Part shown: one piece after another, positions 1 to 8,199 of the stretch | How positions within the stretch are numbered: position 1 is the first letter of the stretch | Layout: every line of letters begins with the position of its first letter | NCBI RefSeq assembly: GCF_001904725.1 | Contig: NZ_MRCE01000041.1 | Coordinates: 1 to 56,146 of the forward strand | Length of the DNA stretch: 56,146 nucleotides | Direction of reading: 5' to 3' | Origin: Phormidium ambiguum IAM M-71 | GTDB taxonomy: Bacteria; Cyanobacteriota; Cyanobacteriia; Cyanobacteriales; Aerosakkonemataceae | Made by a program: the position numbers and the translations under genes | The notes under the pieces: model-generated | Told to the model about the DNA's origin: nothing | What the model saw: the letters and a program-made list of their open reading frames with translations, nothing else | Database searches by the model: none

Positions 1-7
1 TTTCTTA

Positions 8-54
8 CCTTCTGCCTTCTGCCTTCTGCCTTCTGCCTTCTGCCTTCTGCCTTT
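8..54. repeat. TTCTGCC heptanucleotide tandem array at the window edge
   Basis: About six head-to-tail copies of TTCTGCC run up to the stop codon of the first gene. The same unit recurs at 28352-28450, 31184-31219 and 56064-56146, so it is a dispersed short tandem repeat family of this genome. No coding role is seen here. Confidence 0.9.
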
Positions 55-59
55 CCCTT

Positions 60-407
60 TTAACTTTGCCAAGTACCAGAAAAGATACCTCTAACAGCGA
101 CATCAACTCGGTTTAAATCTTCATTGAGCAAAAAAGGCCACTCCACCCCATCACGAAGTCCCTTTTCATAAAAGTGACGACTCTCGAAACTCAACAAATG
201 CAAAGCATAGACCAATTCTTTGTCTAAATTAGGTTCGTCTTTCAAAGCATCGAAGACCATCTTTAACGCTAATAATATAGATGTTAGCTGTCCTGGTACT
301 GGTGACTTACCCTGACCGAGGCGCATGAGAAAATCGTCAGGATTTCGTTGGGTTTCCAGGGCAGTTCCCTGATTAATGAGGAAATTTCGGGCTGTTTTGT
401 AATCCAT
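60..407 (-). CDS. Conserved small cyanobacterial protein of unknown function
   Basis: A 115-residue soluble protein beginning MDYKTARNFL, with an ATG start and no signal peptide or membrane segment. It is rich in helix-forming residues and has a central stretch (LTSILLALKMVFDALKDEP) and a C-terminal acidic and aromatic stretch (EWPFLLNEDLNRVDVAV) that look like one small helical domain. I recognise the sequence type as a conserved cyanobacterial protein but know no assigned function. It stands alone; its stop codon lies next to the TTCTGCC array at the window start, and the next gene is divergent. Confidence 0.7.
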   Translation of the reverse strand: MDYKTARNFLINQGTALETQRNPDDFLMRLGQGKSPVPGQLTSILLALKMVFDALKDEPNLDKELVYALHLLSFESRHFYEKGLRDGVEWPFLLNEDLNRVDVAVRGIFSGTWQS

Positions 408-617
408 ATTCTCGCAATTCCTTTCTGCCCAAATTTTACCCCCTGAGTGAGAGGGTTTATCCCAATCGACATTGAAAAATGGTTATAAGTTTTGTTGTGA
501 ACGCTTTAGAGTTTTTCTGAAATAGTTTTTTTGATTGTGGAACATTCGTCAAAATCGGAGAGTCAAATAAATCAACATAGATGAAATGTAAATGTAATAG
601 TTACTGGTGTATTGCTC

Positions 618-1322
618 ATGAAATTGAAATTTTTCACGCAAATTTTTCTATCTACTCTCGCTTTATCTAGCACTTTTACTGTTGGTAGTGTGGTAAAAGC
701 TCAACAAACTGTACCAGCAGAAAGATTACCAGAAGAAACGATCGCGCCTAGTACACAACCGGAAGATTTAACAACTACCTTTGAATGTGTTACCGAAGGG
801 AGAAATTACGCCACAATTGCTCGCAGAGGAGACAGAGTAACTGCGCCGTTGATTCTTTGGCGAACTTTTGAGTTTGGTAGTCAATATACACCTGAAAATA
901 GATGTCGCATGGTTTCCGATCGCTTAAGCAGGGCAGTTTATGAAAATGGCGGACGACTAACCAACTTACAATTAACAACAGGTAGAGTGAACAATTTGCC
1001 TGTAATTTGTTACACCAATGGTGGGCAATATGGTTGTAATTCGAGAAATTTGTTGCTGACTCTAGATAGTCGTAATGCTAGCAATCCAAATGCTGCTTTA
1101 GATAATTTATTCAACTTTGGTGTCAGTGGTTCTGGTGCGCCGATAGTTTCTTTTGCTCCTTCTCAAGGCTTTAATAGTCGTCGTACAACTACTCCCAAAC
1201 GTATTAATTTAGAAAGAGTAGTTAATGAAGCTTTTGAAGACAAATATGGCGATGAAGAAACATCTGTTGTCCGCCCACAACCGCCAATTTCTCGCCCACA
1301 ACCTGGAAATAATGGAATTTAA
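618..1322 (+). CDS. Secreted COP23-domain protein
   Basis: The frame is open from a TTG at 612, but the ATG at 618 (MKLKFFTQIF...) gives a clean signal peptide: positive n-region, hydrophobic LSTLALSSTFTV core, probable cleavage near VKAQQ. The mature part matches the COP23 (circadian oscillating protein, 23 kDa) pattern: FECV near its start, LILWRTFEFG, a central Cys region (RCRMVSDRL), LTTGRVNNLPVICY, a GGQYGCNSRNLL segment, then a low-complexity Pro/Arg-rich tail (PQPPISRPQPG). The cysteines probably form disulfides outside the cytoplasm. COP23 itself was described as a membrane-associated protein of cyanobacteria; its biochemical role is unknown. It is followed 130 bp later by a trypsin-like protease gene on the same strand, suggesting the two act together. 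Confidence 0.8.
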   Translation: MKLKFFTQIFLSTLALSSTFTVGSVVKAQQTVPAERLPEETIAPSTQPEDLTTTFECVTEGRNYATIARRGDRVTAPLILWRTFEFGSQYTPENRCRMVSDRLSRAVYENGGRLTNLQLTTGRVNNLPVICYTNGGQYGCNSRNLLLTLDSRNASNPNAALDNLFNFGVSGSGAPIVSFAPSQGFNSRRTTTPKRINLERVVNEAFEDKYGDEETSVVRPQPPISRPQPGNNGI

Positions 1323-1376
1323 GAATTGGTAATAGGTAGTTGTATTCCTACTACTTACTATCGTAAATATAAATGT

Positions 1377-1403
1377 ACCTGGGATGTTTTACACTTCCCA
1401 GGT
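1377..1403 (+). terminator. Hairpin after the COP23 gene, possible terminator
   Basis: An 8-bp perfect stem (ACCTGGGA/TCCCAGGT) with an 11-nt loop lies 55 bp after the COP23 stop codon. The following run (TTGCTCATTTTC) is only moderately T-rich, so termination may be partial, with read-through into the protease gene. Confidence 0.4.
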
Positions 1404-1453
1404 TGCTCATTTTCTGCTATCTTAAAAACATTACTTTAGGAAATTAAACGCTT

Positions 1454-2293
1454 GTGGTGTGGTTGTTATTCTGGTTGGTTTCTCATCAATTTTTAGTTGT
1501 AAATTTGGGTGCGATCGCTACTTTTTCCGCAGACATATTTTTGACAAAAAATCAGCCAATTTTAACTGATTTAGAGAAACCGGAAAATCCTAAACTTTCG
1601 CAAAATATAACCGTTAATAACGTTTCTGTAGCGGAAGTTGCTAAGCAAGTTACTGTGAGAATTTTCTCTAATTCTAGCGCAGGTTCTGGGGTAATTATTA
1701 GCCGTCAAGGACAAGTTTACACAGTTCTTACCTGCGATCATGTCTTGAATGAGAAAGATAGTAATAGTTATACAATTTTAACTTCTGATGGTCGGACTTA
1801 TCCTGCCAAAAAGTTAGCTTATTCTCAATTTGGAGATAAAGATTTAGCAATAATTCAATTTGTCAGTCCGCAAATTTACCAAGTAGCAGAAATGGGAAAT
1901 TCTGATAATTTAGGAATGGGAGAAGTAGTATATGCAGCAGGTTTTCCGAATTGGTATTTGATTAATCCGAAAGCAATAGAAAGCACCCGTGATTGGGGAA
2001 TGAGAGCATTCCGTTTAACTAGAGGAAATGTAGAAATGATTTCCGATCGATCGCTCCCTAGAGGATATCAGTTAGGTTACACTAACGAAATAGAAAATGG
2101 AATGAGCGGTGGGCCTGTTTTAGATAAAAACGGGCGATTGATAGGAATTAATGGGAGATTGAAATTTCCTCCTCAAGGCATTGCCGTTTACAGATTTGCC
2201 GATGGTACGATGCCATCAGCAGCAGCTTTTCAAAGGATGGAATCGTTAAGCTGGGCAATACCCATTAGTACTTTTAGACGGTTATTCAAGTAA
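1454..2293 (+). CDS. Trypsin-like serine protease, exported
   Basis: A 279-residue protein with a GTG start giving a hydrophobic N-terminus (VWLLFWLVSHQFLVVNLGAI) that should act as a signal peptide or anchor. From about residue 62 it has the chymotrypsin/trypsin fold signatures in order: GSGVIIS, catalytic His96 in CDHV, Asp130 in DKDLAII and Ser218 in NGMSGGPVLD. This is the HtrA/Glu-endopeptidase-like layout but without a PDZ domain. It should cut proteins in the periplasm or outside the cell. The gene follows the COP23 gene in the same direction and may share its transcript. The specific substrate cannot be inferred. Confidence 0.85.
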   Translation: MVWLLFWLVSHQFLVVNLGAIATFSADIFLTKNQPILTDLEKPENPKLSQNITVNNVSVAEVAKQVTVRIFSNSSAGSGVIISRQGQVYTVLTCDHVLNEKDSNSYTILTSDGRTYPAKKLAYSQFGDKDLAIIQFVSPQIYQVAEMGNSDNLGMGEVVYAAGFPNWYLINPKAIESTRDWGMRAFRLTRGNVEMISDRSLPRGYQLGYTNEIENGMSGGPVLDKNGRLIGINGRLKFPPQGIAVYRFADGTMPSAAAFQRMESLSWAIPISTFRRLFK

Positions 2294-2315
2294 GATTTTC
2301 AAACCATCATAAATT

Positions 2316-2630
2316 TTATGATGAACTCTGGTGTACTAAAAGGCGATCGGCAAAATTAGCTTCACTTATTTGATGAATTTCGTTAACTTGTTGTTGCGCT
2401 TCTGCTAAATAAGCATCAACGTAAGAACGATATCGCAAATAAAAAACTATTGTCGCGTACACATCAACTAATTGCACAGATGGATATTCTGAAGCAATTT
2501 CTGAAGCAGTTTTCCCTTGATTAAAATTAGCAACGATTGTGTCAAGAGTTATTTGCGTTCCCTTAACTCGCACTATTCGATCGTCACAAATTTCGAGGGG
2601 AACAGGTTCATCGGGAAAGGAAATAGGCAT
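2316..2630 (-). CDS. DUF433 family protein, possible orphan antitoxin
   Basis: A 104-residue protein with the DUF433 layout: an N-terminal strand pair (ICDDRIVRVKGTQITLDTIV) followed by a helix-turn-helix-like part (FNQGKTASEIASEYPSVQLVDVYATIVFYLRYR). DUF433 proteins are DNA-binding antitoxins of VapB45 type when next to a DUF5615 PIN-like toxin. No such partner lies on either side here: the neighbours are the convergent protease gene (23 bp away) and the chelatase gene. It is either a solitary regulator or the remnant of a toxin-antitoxin pair. Confidence 0.75.
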   Translation of the reverse strand: MPISFPDEPVPLEICDDRIVRVKGTQITLDTIVANFNQGKTASEIASEYPSVQLVDVYATIVFYLRYRSYVDAYLAEAQQQVNEIHQISEANFADRLLVHQSSS

Positions 2631-2733
2631 AGTGGTTGAGTTAGAGAATTTTAATTTTAGAATATACTTTCAGTTAAGGTAATGGCAGTGATTTGTCTCA
2701 CAAGTAACAATTATGATGAAATATATAAAAATA

Positions 2734-2783
2734 ACGAATTGATGAGCAAGTAGCAAATCACTACATTGCTTACATCAATTCGT
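2734..2783 (-). terminator. Long hairpin downstream of the chelatase gene
   Basis: An 11-bp outer stem (ACGAATTGATG/CATCAATTCGT) continues into an almost paired inner stem (AGCAAGTAG/CTACATTGCT). Read on the minus strand it lies 37 bp past the stop codon of the ChlH-like gene and is followed by a T-rich stretch (TTATTTTTATAT), which fits a rho-independent terminator. Confidence 0.55.
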
Positions 2784-2820
2784 CAAGATAATAAATTAAT
2801 TATCTGAAATTACCTCCTTA

Positions 2821-5800
2821 TCAAACTGTAACACCTTCTAATTCTTCATCCGTCAAATCATACAAATCACGCAATCTTTGCAGCTTATCTTTACTTGGTT
2901 GCCAAAAACCACGCCCATTTGCCTCTAACATTCTGCCAATAATATTGCGGAAAGCTTCGGGATTTGCTTTGCGTAATTTCTCCGCCATTTCTGCATCTAA
3001 AGCATAAGTTTCAGCAGCTTGATCGTAAACCCAATCATCAGTAAAATCAGCAGTACCACCCCAACCAATTAATGCTGTCATGCGTTGAGAAATTTCATAA
3101 GCGCCACCGCTACCTTGATCTGCCATTGCTTCTGCCCATTTGGGATTTAATAATTTCGTGCGATACTCCATTCGCAGTAATTCTTCTAAATTACGGGGAG
3201 TTGTATCTTTAGAAAAACTTTCTACAAAACTCGCACTAACCTTTTTTCCTCGTTGTTTTTCCGCTGCTTTTTTCAATCCGCCAGTGTTAGCGTAATATTC
3301 CTGAATGTCAGTTAAACCATATTCAACGGAATCGATTTGTTGCACAACTCTTTCGGTAGTTTGTAGCAATTGATTGAGGATTTCGGTTCGCGCTTCCCCT
3401 TTATCTTTTCTGCCAAAACTGAAAGCATTTCGCCCTTGCCAAGTGTTCGCTAATTCATCGCCTGTTTCCCAATTTGAAGCAGTAACTTGATCGTTTACTA
3501 ACGAACCATAATCACCCGCAGGATTAGAAAATAAGCGTGCAGTAGCATTTTCTACACCTTGTTTTTGCAAAGCTAAAGCGTGTTTGCGGATAAAGTTTTG
3601 TTCTTCTGGTTCATCTACTTCAGTTGCACGTTGAAACAAATCATCTAATAATTCGATAATATTCACAAAACTATCGCGGAAAATACCGGAAAGATTTGCT
3701 AACACATCAATTCTGGGATGTCCAACTTCTGCTAATGGTTTTAATTCGTAACGAACAATTCGCCCAGTACCTTCTTTGATTGGTTCAGCACCTACTAATT
3801 CTAAGAGAATTCCTAGAGATTCACCTTTAGTTTTAATCGCATCTAAACCCCACAACATTACTGCTATTGTTTCGGGATATCGTCCGTTTTCTTTGAGGTT
3901 TTGGGCGATGATTTTCTTACCAATTTCTCGCCCTCTTTCGTAAGCAGCAGGTGAAGGCATTCTGTAAGGATCTAAAGCATGAATATTTCTGCCAGTTGGC
4001 AATACTCCTGCACCATCTCGTAACAAATCACCACCAGGCGCAGGGGGAATATATTCACCATTTAATCCTCGCAATAAATTAGTTAATTCATCTGTTGTTT
4101 GCATCAATAAATCTTTGATCGAACTACTTTCTTCAAGAAATCCGTTTTCTGGATTTTCACCAAAGTAAGCATTCAAATAAGCTGTCATTTCCTCTTCGTT
4201 TGGCGGTTCTCCCAAAACGTGCAACCCTGAAGAAAACAGGCGATTTTCCAAAACTTGTAGGTATTCGTAAAGTTTCACTAAATAATGATTGAAAACATCG
4301 GCGCTAAACATTCTGACGTTTTCAGGAGTGAAATCAATTCCTAATTTTTTTGCTTCTTCTAATGGGCAATCTGCATCTAAACCTGTATCGACAATCTTTT
4401 TACAAATTGCTTCTTTAAGGAGGTAATTCTTTTGCGGATCTTCCCGATATTCGGAGATTAAATCGCGCAAATTGACTAATTCTTTGTACAAACCTGCACG
4501 TCCGTAAGGGGGAACGTTGTGAGAAATTAACACGCCGTAACCGCGCCGTTTAGCTAACATTGATTCGGAGGGATTGTTAGCAGCATATATATATAAATGG
4601 GGGAGATTTCCTAAGAGAATATCTGACCAAGAATAACCTGTATTTCCTAATGGAGATCCGGGCAACCATTCTACTGTGCCGTGCATTCCAAAATGTACGA
4701 TCGCATCCCCCTCAAATTCATTCTGCAACCATTTATAAAAAGCTGCATATTGCGGATGTGGCGTTAAATCTTTTTCAAACATTAACCGCATGGGATCGCC
4801 GGAAATCCCTAATGGTGGTTGTACTCCAATCCAAATATTTCCTAATTGTACGCCACCAATTTGGTATTCATCTTCATAAGTTTTTATTCCCGTTTCGGTG
4901 AGAGATTTCCATTGTTTTTCAATGCGAGTTGTTAACAGATATCCCAACCATTTTTCTAAAGTGTTAACATGAACTTTATTCGCGTGAATAAATTCTTCCC
5001 TACTCACCTTTTCAGTATCTGCTTCTTTCACCAAGCGAATTAATTCTTCGCCGTCTTCGGGAATATCCCCGACTTGATAACCTTGTGCTTTAAGTGCGTT
5101 GAGGAAGTTAATTAAACTTTTCGGAACGTTCAATAAAGCAGCGGTTCCTACTGCGCCATATCCGGGCGGGAAACCATATAAAATGATGGCAATTTTCCTT
5201 TCTGATGGGGGTTTTTGCCGTAAATCAATCCATTTTTTCAGTCTTCCGGTGAGGCGTTTTACTCTTTCGGGAATCAGGTAAATGTCTTCTCCGACTAAAC
5301 CGCCAAGGGGTACAGGATCGATCGCCCCATCCAACTCAGGAAGCGCGTACAAAACTACACTTTGTAACCCACCAACACCTTGACGAGTCCAAGAATGAAT
5401 GTCTTGAATTAACAATGGTGCTGATACAATATAAGGTACATTCTTGGCAGTTAAAATGCGTTTTGCTACCTCTACTTGTCGTCCTGCTTCCATCGAACCA
5501 GCAGGCCCGCCAACTAACGGAAAACCAATAGTAGAAACAATCGCATCGACTTCTACTGCTTCTTCTGATAAGGAAAGAGTTTCAATTTTTCCCTGCTTTC
5601 TTTGGGCAGTTTCATAAGTAGTGGTCATCCAATCTCTCACAGCAACATGACCTTCCACACCGTTAATAAAAATTGGTAAAGGTGTTAATCCTGCTTTTTC
5701 AAATTCACGAATTAATTGGGGAATATAAGGTTGTTTGGTAATAACGTGCTTGCGGTAAAGTAAAATTCCTACTGTTGGGGACTGGGGACTGGGGACTGGG

Positions 5801-6501
5801 GACTGGGGATTGGGTATAGATTGAATTTTTTGTTGATACCAATCAATATATTGGCGTGGAGATTCAAAATATCCTTGATAATCTGGGTGTAATAAACCCA
5901 TGTTTGGGGTTTCGATTGGTGGCGGAATTTCGCCAACTTTTAAACTTAAATATTTTTCTGCTAGCGTCCAAAACATTGCGGAGACATTTTCGGTTCCGCC
6001 AGCGTTCCAGTAACCATAAATAATTAACCAGTTGCGTAAATCTTGGACTTTTTGTACAGGGATGAATTTTAATAATTTTGGCCCGACTTTCAAAAAGCTG
6101 ATGTAACCTGCGAGTTTGTCTTCTTCTCTGCCATTGCTGAATTTATCTAAAATAAATTTAACTGGTTTGGGCATTCCTTTGGGTTTATCCCCAATTTTGA
6201 AAGCGCCAATTTGAGTTAAACTCATTAATTCTAATGCTGACTCGAAAACTAAGCGAATGGGAATGTTTTTAACTCTTTCTTGTAACCACAAAACTTGGTC
6301 ATAATCAAATAGTAAACTAGCAAAAAAGACATCTGCCCCTTGTAATGCTGCTTCTACTTTATCGGGTTCGGTGGTGAGGGCGCGATCGCTAAACACCCGG
6401 ATATCCAAATCAGGACAGCGTGCAACCGCTAATTTCGCAGCTTGGCGATACAAATCAGCGTTGAAAGATTCAAACCCAGCAATCAGAACAATGCGTTTCA
6501 T
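2821..6501 (-). CDS. Magnesium chelatase subunit H-like (BchH/ChlH/CobN family) paralogue
   Basis: A 1226-residue protein of the large metal-chelatase subunit family. Residues 1-165 match the BchH/ChlH N-terminal domain (DUF3479): RVFSDRALTTEP, VFFASLLFDYDQVLWLQERV and PIRLVFESALELMSL. The rest is the CobN/Mg-chelatase domain, with VHFGMHGTVEWLPG, PPAPGGDLLRDGAGVLPTGRN and the WGLDAIKTKGES region. These proteins bind the porphyrin or corrin substrate while ATPase subunits (not in this window) drive metal insertion. Cyanobacterial ChlH is usually about 1,330 residues, so this shorter form is probably the second, ChlH-like paralogue; the true substrate (protoporphyrin or a cobalt corrin) cannot be settled. 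Residues 228-243 are encoded by a GGGGACT repeat array. It is a single-gene transcript ending near the hairpin at 2734-2783. Confidence 0.85.
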   Translation of the reverse strand: MKRIVLIAGFESFNADLYRQAAKLAVARCPDLDIRVFSDRALTTEPDKVEAALQGADVFFASLLFDYDQVLWLQERVKNIPIRLVFESALELMSLTQIGAFKIGDKPKGMPKPVKFILDKFSNGREEDKLAGYISFLKVGPKLLKFIPVQKVQDLRNWLIIYGYWNAGGTENVSAMFWTLAEKYLSLKVGEIPPPIETPNMGLLHPDYQGYFESPRQYIDWYQQKIQSIPNPQSPVPSPQSPTVGILLYRKHVITKQPYIPQLIREFEKAGLTPLPIFINGVEGHVAVRDWMTTTYETAQRKQGKIETLSLSEEAVEVDAIVSTIGFPLVGGPAGSMEAGRQVEVAKRILTAKNVPYIVSAPLLIQDIHSWTRQGVGGLQSVVLYALPELDGAIDPVPLGGLVGEDIYLIPERVKRLTGRLKKWIDLRQKPPSERKIAIILYGFPPGYGAVGTAALLNVPKSLINFLNALKAQGYQVGDIPEDGEELIRLVKEADTEKVSREEFIHANKVHVNTLEKWLGYLLTTRIEKQWKSLTETGIKTYEDEYQIGGVQLGNIWIGVQPPLGISGDPMRLMFEKDLTPHPQYAAFYKWLQNEFEGDAIVHFGMHGTVEWLPGSPLGNTGYSWSDILLGNLPHLYIYAANNPSESMLAKRRGYGVLISHNVPPYGRAGLYKELVNLRDLISEYREDPQKNYLLKEAICKKIVDTGLDADCPLEEAKKLGIDFTPENVRMFSADVFNHYLVKLYEYLQVLENRLFSSGLHVLGEPPNEEEMTAYLNAYFGENPENGFLEESSSIKDLLMQTTDELTNLLRGLNGEYIPPAPGGDLLRDGAGVLPTGRNIHALDPYRMPSPAAYERGREIGKKIIAQNLKENGRYPETIAVMLWGLDAIKTKGESLGILLELVGAEPIKEGTGRIVRYELKPLAEVGHPRIDVLANLSGIFRDSFVNIIELLDDLFQRATEVDEPEEQNFIRKHALALQKQGVENATARLFSNPAGDYGSLVNDQVTASNWETGDELANTWQGRNAFSFGRKDKGEARTEILNQLLQTTERVVQQIDSVEYGLTDIQEYYANTGGLKKAAEKQRGKKVSASFVESFSKDTTPRNLEELLRMEYRTKLLNPKWAEAMADQGSGGAYEISQRMTALIGWGGTADFTDDWVYDQAAETYALDAEMAEKLRKANPEAFRNIIGRMLEANGRGFWQPSKDKLQRLRDLYDLTDEELEGVTV
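5777..5814. repeat. GGGGACT heptanucleotide array inside the chelatase gene
   Basis: Four exact GGGGACT units, a fifth GGGGATT and a final GGG lie inside the ChlH-like gene. On the coding strand they are read as Pro/Ser/Gln/Val (NPQSPVPSPQSP, residues 231-242). Three 7-bp units make seven codons, so copy changes in threes keep the frame. The segment falls between the N-terminal DUF3479 part and the catalytic core, where an insertion is likely tolerated. Confidence 0.9.
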
Positions 6502-6711
6502 AACTCAAGCTGAAAAACTTTCTTCATATTTCAATCATAAATGGGTTATTCCATTAAAACCAAGAATAGACAACTAAATTAGTAATTCCCTCCTGATTAA
6601 AAAACAAAATCCCGAAAGATTAGGTAAAACAGGTAGATTTTTGGAAAAACTGCTGTAAGCTAGAGAATTAATCAAGTAATTACTGCTGACATCTTCAAAT
6701 TTGCCAAACTT

Positions 6712-7236
6712 ATGAAATCAATGACCATAATGCAAGTTGTCAAAATTAGCCTACCGACAGCAATTTTTGCTTCGCTAGCACTTATTTCTAGTTGTTCTTC
6801 AACTAATAATTCTCAGAAAGTAGAAGCGCAAACAGCACCCACTATTAAGCCAGCAGTGTCAGCAGTAAATAAAACAAATCCTCCCAAGAAACCTGCAATT
6901 TCTCCAAATAATAATGTAACTCCAGAAGTAGCTTTGGCAAATCATTTAAAACAGAAGGGTGCAAAAATGTACGCTACTTTTTGGTGTACAGTTTGTAATT
7001 GGCAAGAACAACAATTTGGCACTCAAGGAAAACAAATTATTAAAGCAAATATTCGCATTGAATGTGACCCACGAGGAAAAAATCCTCAAACAGCATTGTG
7101 CAATCAAATGAATATTAGAGCTTTACCAACTTGGCAAATTAATGGGCAATTATATGAGGGTGGTATTCCTTTAAAAGAACTCGCTGATATTTCTGGTTAT
7201 TCGGGACCTCGTAATTTTAAAACTTCAGGAAATTAG
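6712..7236 (+). CDS. Thioredoxin-like lipoprotein with a VKOR-type thioredoxin domain
   Basis: A 174-residue protein. Residues 1-28 form a lipoprotein signal with lipobox ISSC28, so it should be a lipid-anchored protein facing the periplasm or thylakoid lumen. A Ser/Thr/Pro/Asn-rich linker (30-70) leads to a thioredoxin-like domain: the active site is WC92TVC95, followed by ECDPRGKNPQTALC (C118, C130) and cis-Pro139 in ALPTWQINGQ. The ECDP..NPQ..C segment resembles the thioredoxin domain fused to VKOR in cyanobacteria. The ATG of the next gene (CcdA-like) lies 4 bp after the stop, so both proteins probably form one thiol relay: CcdA moves electrons across the membrane and this protein reduces disulfides outside. 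An in-frame ATG at 6721 is a possible alternative start. Confidence 0.8.
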   Translation: MKSMTIMQVVKISLPTAIFASLALISSCSSTNNSQKVEAQTAPTIKPAVSAVNKTNPPKKPAISPNNNVTPEVALANHLKQKGAKMYATFWCTVCNWQEQQFGTQGKQIIKANIRIECDPRGKNPQTALCNQMNIRALPTWQINGQLYEGGIPLKELADISGYSGPRNFKTSGN

Positions 7237-7239
7237 TAT

Positions 7240-8100
7240 ATGACTCTCAGCAAATGGTTTACAGAAAAGTTAGCTAAACCTAAACTTTCTGGTTGGTTAT
7301 TATTTGGCTTATTGTTTGGCATCACAATTCTAGTAATTTTAGCTAGTAAATTATTCAGTGTAAATAGTGTATCAGAAACAATCAATAACTTTGTTTTGGA
7401 AATAGGCGATCGCTATCAACAATGGTTCACCGAACAAAATACGAATAATCCCTTAGTTTTATTTACCCTCTCATTTGCTGGGGGTTTAATTGCTAGTATT
7501 TCACCTTGCATTCTTTCCTTACTTCCGATTAATCTAAGCTACATTGGTACTCGTGAAATTACCTCCCGTTGGGATGCTTTTAGTAAAGCAGGAGCATTTG
7601 TTTTAGGTGTAGTAACAATGCTCAGTTTGTTTGGAATATTATCTTCTTTTGCCACAATTGTTTTACTTAAATATCGGGGATTTGTGCAGTTAACTGTAGG
7701 TGCGATCGTAATTTTAATGGCACTTTCGTTACTAGGAATTATCCGTTTACCATTGCCACAAACTAATTTTAAAATTCCCATTTTTGGGGCTTATGGCGTT
7801 GGATTAACCTTCGCTTTAGTTAGTTCTCCTTGCACTAGTCCTATCATGTTTGCTGTGTTAGCTGCTGCTTCTGCTACAAGTTCGCAACTTCAAACAACTG
7901 TAGCAATGGTTTTTTATGCTATAGGTTACACAGCAGTAATATTCTTTGCTAGTTTATTCGCAGGTTTAGCCAAACAAACTCGCGGTTTATTGAAATATTC
8001 CGAAAAAATTACTCACATTGGTAGCTTAGCTTTAATAATAGTTGGTGCATACTATTTAATTGATGGAATTAGTTGGATTGTTTCAATAATTAAAAATTAA
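7240..8100 (+). CDS. CcdA/DsbD-like thiol-electron transporter, integral membrane
   Basis: A 286-residue membrane protein with an extra N-terminal helix (17-36), a short exposed loop (45-70) and then the six-helix CcdA core. The two family redox cysteines are C90 in SISPC and C198 in SSPC, in helices 1 and 4 of the core. CcdA-type proteins take electrons from cytoplasmic thioredoxin and pass them to extracytoplasmic thioredoxin-like partners, for example in cytochrome c maturation. The partner is most likely the lipoprotein just upstream. A 30-bp palindrome lies 28 bp after the stop. The fused N-terminal helix and loop make it longer than a minimal CcdA (about 230-250 residues). Confidence 0.85.
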   Translation: MTLSKWFTEKLAKPKLSGWLLFGLLFGITILVILASKLFSVNSVSETINNFVLEIGDRYQQWFTEQNTNNPLVLFTLSFAGGLIASISPCILSLLPINLSYIGTREITSRWDAFSKAGAFVLGVVTMLSLFGILSSFATIVLLKYRGFVQLTVGAIVILMALSLLGIIRLPLPQTNFKIPIFGAYGVGLTFALVSSPCTSPIMFAVLAAASATSSQLQTTVAMVFYAIGYTAVIFFASLFAGLAKQTRGLLKYSEKITHIGSLALIIVGAYYLIDGISWIVSIIKN

Positions 8101-8128
8101 CCAGTTATATCATCATGTAGTAAAAAAA

Positions 8129-8158
8129 TGTAGAGACGTTGTATACAACGTCTCTACA
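8129..8158. repeat. 30-bp perfect palindrome
   Basis: The arm TGTAGAGACGTTGTA is followed without a loop by its exact reverse complement. It lies between the CcdA-like and CrtISO-like genes. This GTAGAGACGTTG...CAACGTCTCTAC sequence type is, to my knowledge, common in intergenic regions of filamentous cyanobacteria, so it is a REP-like dispersed element rather than a gene-specific operator. It could also form a terminator-like hairpin. Confidence 0.9.
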
Positions 8159-8199
8159 AGCATAAAATTGACGCACTCTACAAAATAACTTTTTAGGAT

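Noticed and set aside
4650-5281. Plus-strand frames inside the chelatase gene
   Set aside because: Antisense shadows of a long conserved coding region with no features of their own.
6502-6711. Cobalamin riboswitch upstream of the ChlH/CobN-like gene
   Set aside because: I looked for a B12-box-like sequence and a large structured leader in the 210 bp upstream region and found neither.
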